Shown here piece by piece: positions 5,093 to 8,074 of a stretch of DNA of 8,074 nucleotides. Position 1 is the stretch's first letter, and every line of letters begins with the position of its first letter. The DNA comes from an uncultured Clostridia bacterium (GTDB taxonomy: Bacteria; Bacillota; Clostridia; TANB77; CAG-508): NCBI GenBank assembly GCA_934132805.1, contig CAKPAB010000048.1, forward strand, positions 1 through 8,074. Direction: 5' to 3'. A program made the translations under genes and the position numbers. Below the pieces are notes generated by a model. The model saw only the letters and a program-made list of their open reading frames with translations, ran no database searches and was not told where the DNA came from.

Positions 5093-5665
5093 GTGAAAAA
5101 AGAACAAATTATAGAAGCTGCAAGACTTTTATTCCATAAATACGGCTTCAAAAAAGTATCTATGGATGAAATAGCTCGAGAAGCTGGTGTAACCAAAAAA
5201 ACTATCTATTCATATTTTACAAGCAAAGAAGATTTACTAAAATACTTTATTCAAGAAGAAATCTTAAATATGAAAAATATTGTTGAAGAAATAGATAAAA
5301 AAAACCTAGACTTTTTCGAAACAGTAAGCCAATCCATTTGCAGTCTTTTAAAATACAGGCGTGACAAAGATTTTTTAAACACAATAAGTAAAGAAGCAGA
5401 ATGGCTAAAAAATCCAATAATAATAAACAACTTAGAACTAATCGATACGCAAATTCAAAATTATATAAAAGGCAAATTGGAAAAAGCAAAATCTGTTGGC
5501 AATATTTATTACGATGATGTCGATATAACTGCATTTTTAATATACAAAATGTATATCGCTCTTATGTTTGAATGGAACGAAAATGAAAAAAAACTAGATG
5601 AGCAAATGATAGCAAGTAGTATTACTGCAATTTTAAAAAATGGTTTAAGAAAGGATGTTGATTAA
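5093..5665 (+). CDS. TetR/AcrR-family transcriptional regulator
   Basis: This is a 190-residue DNA-binding protein of the usual TetR size. Residues 3-49 form the N-terminal domain: IIEAARLLFHKYGFKKVSM, then the helix-turn-helix DEIAREAGVTKKTIYSYF and the typical TSKEDLL. The rest is a helical ligand-binding and dimerisation region with no recognisable ligand signature. It starts at GTG 5093: GAGGTGAT at 5081-5088 gives the RBS, and the TetR domain begins within a few residues, whereas the next in-frame ATG would remove half of that domain. The following membrane-protein gene begins 2 bases after its stop, so the two are one operon and may be translationally coupled. It most likely represses its own operon, and perhaps the divergent acyl-CoA synthetase; that target set is inferred from position only. 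Confidence 0.9.
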   Translation: MKKEQIIEAARLLFHKYGFKKVSMDEIAREAGVTKKTIYSYFTSKEDLLKYFIQEEILNMKNIVEEIDKKNLDFFETVSQSICSLLKYRRDKDFLNTISKEAEWLKNPIIINNLELIDTQIQNYIKGKLEKAKSVGNIYYDDVDITAFLIYKMYIALMFEWNENEKKLDEQMIASSITAILKNGLRKDVD

Positions 5666-5667
5666 TA

Positions 5668-7896
5668 ATGAAAAAAGAAAAGATTTTAAAAATCGTAATT
5701 TTAGCTGTTGTCATATTAATTCCAATTATTTATAGTTTTTTCTATTTAAAATCTTATTGGAATCCATATGGTGATTTAACAGGTTTAAAAATTGCTGTTG
5801 TCAATCTGGATGATGGCGAGAATAATGAAAATCAAGGGGCTGAGTTCTTAAAGTCTTTACAAGATGATGGAACTTTTGATATTTGTCCTGTTTCATTGGA
5901 TGAAGCAAATGAAGGTATGCAAAATGGTGATTATTATGCCACTATTACAATACCTAGCAATTTTACAAAATGTTTAAATAGTGCTTCTACTAATGACAAA
6001 CAAATTTCTACAATAACATATAGTCCAAATCAAGCATCAAATTATTTGTCTTCTCAAATAATTAATAGTGCTGTTAAGACTATGGAAATTAATTTACAAG
6101 CAAAAGTTAGTAGTGCTATAGCTGGTAATTTGGCTGACAATTTAAAGAGTGTTCCAGATAGCCTAGAGACTGTTTCTGATGCTTCTAGCCAATTATTAGA
6201 TGGCTCACAAACTTTAACTTCTGGTTTAAAAGAGATTAGTGATGGAACTTCAAAATTAAATAATAGCTATACTGAGTTTGATAATGGTGTTAATTCTGCA
6301 TCAGAAGGAAGTAGTTCTTTAAAGAGTGGTATTGACCAAGTTAATTCTGGTGTTGATAGCTTAAGTAATGGCTCTACTTCATTAGATAATGCGATTTCTC
6401 AAATAAATGCTGGTGTTGATGAATTATCTGAAAAAGGTGCTGATGGTGTAGCTGCTTTGTCTGATGGTATTAATTTATTAAATGACGGTGCAACAAGTTT
6501 AAATACTAATTTACCAACATATGTTGATGGTACAACTGCATTAGCTACTGGTGCTACTGCATATGTAAATGGCTCAAATACTTTATTTGGTATAATAAAT
6601 GGGTATATCGATTCTGTTAATAGCTCAAATGCACAAACATCTGCATTGTTAGCAGATTTGGCTAATTTAAAAACAAGTTCTGACCCTGATGTACAAAAAT
6701 TGGCTATTAAAGCACAAGAAATTATTGATAGTAATAATGACAGTAAATTAAAAGCTAGTGAAAAACAAATTAATGGTTTAATTTCTAAATTGACTGCATC
6801 AAATTCTAGCATAACAACTGGTGCAGAAAAATTACTAAGTTCAGGTGATGCTTTAAAAGCTGGCTCAAGTGGTTTATATGCTGGTACTCAACAATTAGTA
6901 CAAAGTTCTGCATCTTTAGGACAAATAACATCTGGTATTACTAATTTAAAATCTGCTTTAAGCCAAGTTCAAACTGGTACTAAATCATTAAAATCTGGTG
7001 TTGGTACTTTGAAAATTGGAACTACTAAATTGGCTTCTGGTAGTGATAGCTTACAAAGTGGATTAATGACTTTAAGCAATAGTTCTTCTCAAATTAAATC
7101 TGCTTTAAATACTTTAGATAATGGTGCTACTTCAGCTTATACAGGAAGTACTCAATTAACTAGTGGTTTACAAGAATTTAATGATGCTATAGATGAAAAC
7201 ATTGATTCTACAAATACAGAATTAGAAAAACTTTCTGGTATAGAAGATTTTGCTGAGGACCCTGTGGAATTTAAGACTGAAGCTTATGGCGAGGTTGATT
7301 CTTATGGTATTGCATTTACTCCATTATTCTTATGTATTGGTTTATGGGTTGGTGCTTTGATGTGCTATGTTGTATTGTATTATGACCAAAAACATAGATT
7401 TGGAATTTTAGACCATGATAGTAATAATAAATTTTTACAAAACATTGTTTATATTGCAATTGGCGCTGTTCAGGGTGTTATAGTTGCTGCATTATTAAAA
7501 TTAGGCTTGGGCTTTGATGTTCAAGATATTGGTTTATATTATTTTGCAAGTATTTTAATTGGTATAACATTTATTAGTATTATTCAATTTTTAATTAGAA
7601 ATTTTGGTGATATTGGTAAGTTCTTAGCTTTGATAATTCTTGTTTTACAATTGGCTGCTTCTGGTGGTACTTTCCCAGTTGAGACTATTGATAAAGGTTT
7701 CCAAGCTGTTACACCATTTTTACCAATGACATATTCTATTAAATTGTTAAGAGAAGTTTTGGTACCTACTGCTACAAACTTTAAGTCAAATTATATTATG
7801 ATTTTGTTTGCTATTACAGTTTGTACTTTGGCTATAACATATGGTGTTGATATATTTAAAGCTAAAAGAAAAACTGCTACTGATTCTTCTAAGTAA
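5668..7896 (+). CDS. YhgE/Pip-type membrane protein (ABC-2-like permease with xxxLxxG repeats)
   Basis: The 742-residue protein has one N-terminal membrane segment (about 7-27) and a large outside region. After it come about five C-terminal segments (about 549-572, 592-612, 622-642, 650-668, 709-729) with the family-typical SGGTFPVETIDKGFQAVTP (665-683). Residues 28-160 match the YhgE/Pip N-terminal domain (WNPYGDLTGLKIAVVNLDDG). Residues about 170-505 are xxxLxxG heptads: Gly every 7 residues at 179, 186, 193, 207, 214, 221, 228, 235 and 249, then further blocks in shifted register, broken by a repeat-free stretch at about 303-384. The family includes the lactococcal phage-infection protein Pip and resembles EsaA of type VII secretion; export or envelope roles are proposed, but no substrate is known here. 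AAAGGA (5650-5655) inside tetR lies 12 bases before the ATG. Cys73 and Cys102 are the only cysteines outside the membrane. Confidence 0.88.
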   Translation: MKKEKILKIVILAVVILIPIIYSFFYLKSYWNPYGDLTGLKIAVVNLDDGENNENQGAEFLKSLQDDGTFDICPVSLDEANEGMQNGDYYATITIPSNFTKCLNSASTNDKQISTITYSPNQASNYLSSQIINSAVKTMEINLQAKVSSAIAGNLADNLKSVPDSLETVSDASSQLLDGSQTLTSGLKEISDGTSKLNNSYTEFDNGVNSASEGSSSLKSGIDQVNSGVDSLSNGSTSLDNAISQINAGVDELSEKGADGVAALSDGINLLNDGATSLNTNLPTYVDGTTALATGATAYVNGSNTLFGIINGYIDSVNSSNAQTSALLADLANLKTSSDPDVQKLAIKAQEIIDSNNDSKLKASEKQINGLISKLTASNSSITTGAEKLLSSGDALKAGSSGLYAGTQQLVQSSASLGQITSGITNLKSALSQVQTGTKSLKSGVGTLKIGTTKLASGSDSLQSGLMTLSNSSSQIKSALNTLDNGATSAYTGSTQLTSGLQEFNDAIDENIDSTNTELEKLSGIEDFAEDPVEFKTEAYGEVDSYGIAFTPLFLCIGLWVGALMCYVVLYYDQKHRFGILDHDSNNKFLQNIVYIAIGAVQGVIVAALLKLGLGFDVQDIGLYYFASILIGITFISIIQFLIRNFGDIGKFLALIILVLQLAASGGTFPVETIDKGFQAVTPFLPMTYSIKLLREVLVPTATNFKSNYIMILFAITVCTLAITYGVDIFKAKRKTATDSSK

Positions 7897-7927
7897 TTTT
7901 TATAAACTTGCATATTGTGTAAATTAT

Positions 7928-7969
7928 AAATGCTATAAGGAACTTTATTGTGTTCTTTATAGCATTTTT
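7928..7969 (+). terminator. Terminator of the tetR-yhgE operon
   Basis: Arms 7928-7943 and 7952-7967 form a 16-bp stem (AAATGCTATAAGGAAC side, one G-T pair) around an 8-base loop. The stem ends in and is followed by five T (7965-7969). It lies about 30 bases after the yhgE stop. Confidence 0.88.
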
Positions 7970-8074
7970 CGTTACAATTAACGGTCTGTAATTTGGTTTT
8001 ATAGTACAGGGGGCTTTATAGGCATATATTTTATATTGTATTGATTGATTGAAGTGAAAAATAGAAAATCTTAA
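7970..8074. other. Window tail, no feature seen
   Basis: This AT-rich tail has no reading frame with an RBS, no consensus promoter pair and no hairpin of note. A GTG after 8050 opens only six codons before TAA. Confidence 0.5.

Noticed and set aside
6399..6812. Leftward 137-codon frame inside yhgE
   Set aside because: It is an antisense shadow of the repeat region, with no RBS or promoter.

Overview
The window is very AT-rich. It has Gram-positive-style ribosome binding sites (AAAGGAG, AAAGGAGG, GAGGTGAT), strong sigma-A-type promoters and Bacillota-type protein families. UGA ends two intact reading frames (the IS orfB and the RNA methyltransferase), so the code is the standard bacterial one and not the Mycoplasma code. 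I read it as a low-GC Bacillota, probably a clostridial-type genome. Genus and species cannot be told from the sequence.

Layout. (1) 1-1293: a structurally complete IS3-family insertion sequence, with orfA, a -1 slippery A7 tract, orfB carrying an intact DDE triad, and terminal inverted repeats. The window begins on the first base of the element. (2) 1294-1428: the first 29 codons, RBS and promoter of a leftward gene that the IS has cut; two DnaA-box-like 9-mers flank its -10 box. (3) 1466-2362, leftward: a short RsmB/NOP-family RNA m5C methyltransferase. (4) 2559-2727: a complete initiator tRNA-fMet transcription unit with promoter, tRNA with encoded CCA, and terminator. (5) 2728-2955: AT-rich DNA without a convincing gene, holding an A-rich repeat. 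(6) 2956-4855, leftward: a long-chain acyl-CoA synthetase with a strong terminator. (7) 4856-5092: a divergent control region with a promoter for each side and several inverted and direct repeats. (8) 5093-7896, rightward: a two-gene operon of a TetR-family regulator and a YhgE/Pip-type membrane protein, closed by a long hairpin terminator. (9) 7970-8074: no feature seen.

How the genes fit together. The TetR regulator lies 2 bases upstream of the YhgE/Pip gene and is divergent from the acyl-CoA synthetase. The simplest model is a local regulator of its own operon that may also act on fatty-acid activation; this is inference. The methyltransferase and the initiator tRNA are translation genes reading away from each other, each with its own promoter. 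No defence system, CRISPR array or clearly new multi-gene system is visible. The points most worth following up are the two half-promoters at the IS ends, the DnaA-box pair on the broken gene's promoter, and the repeats between the synthetase and tetR.
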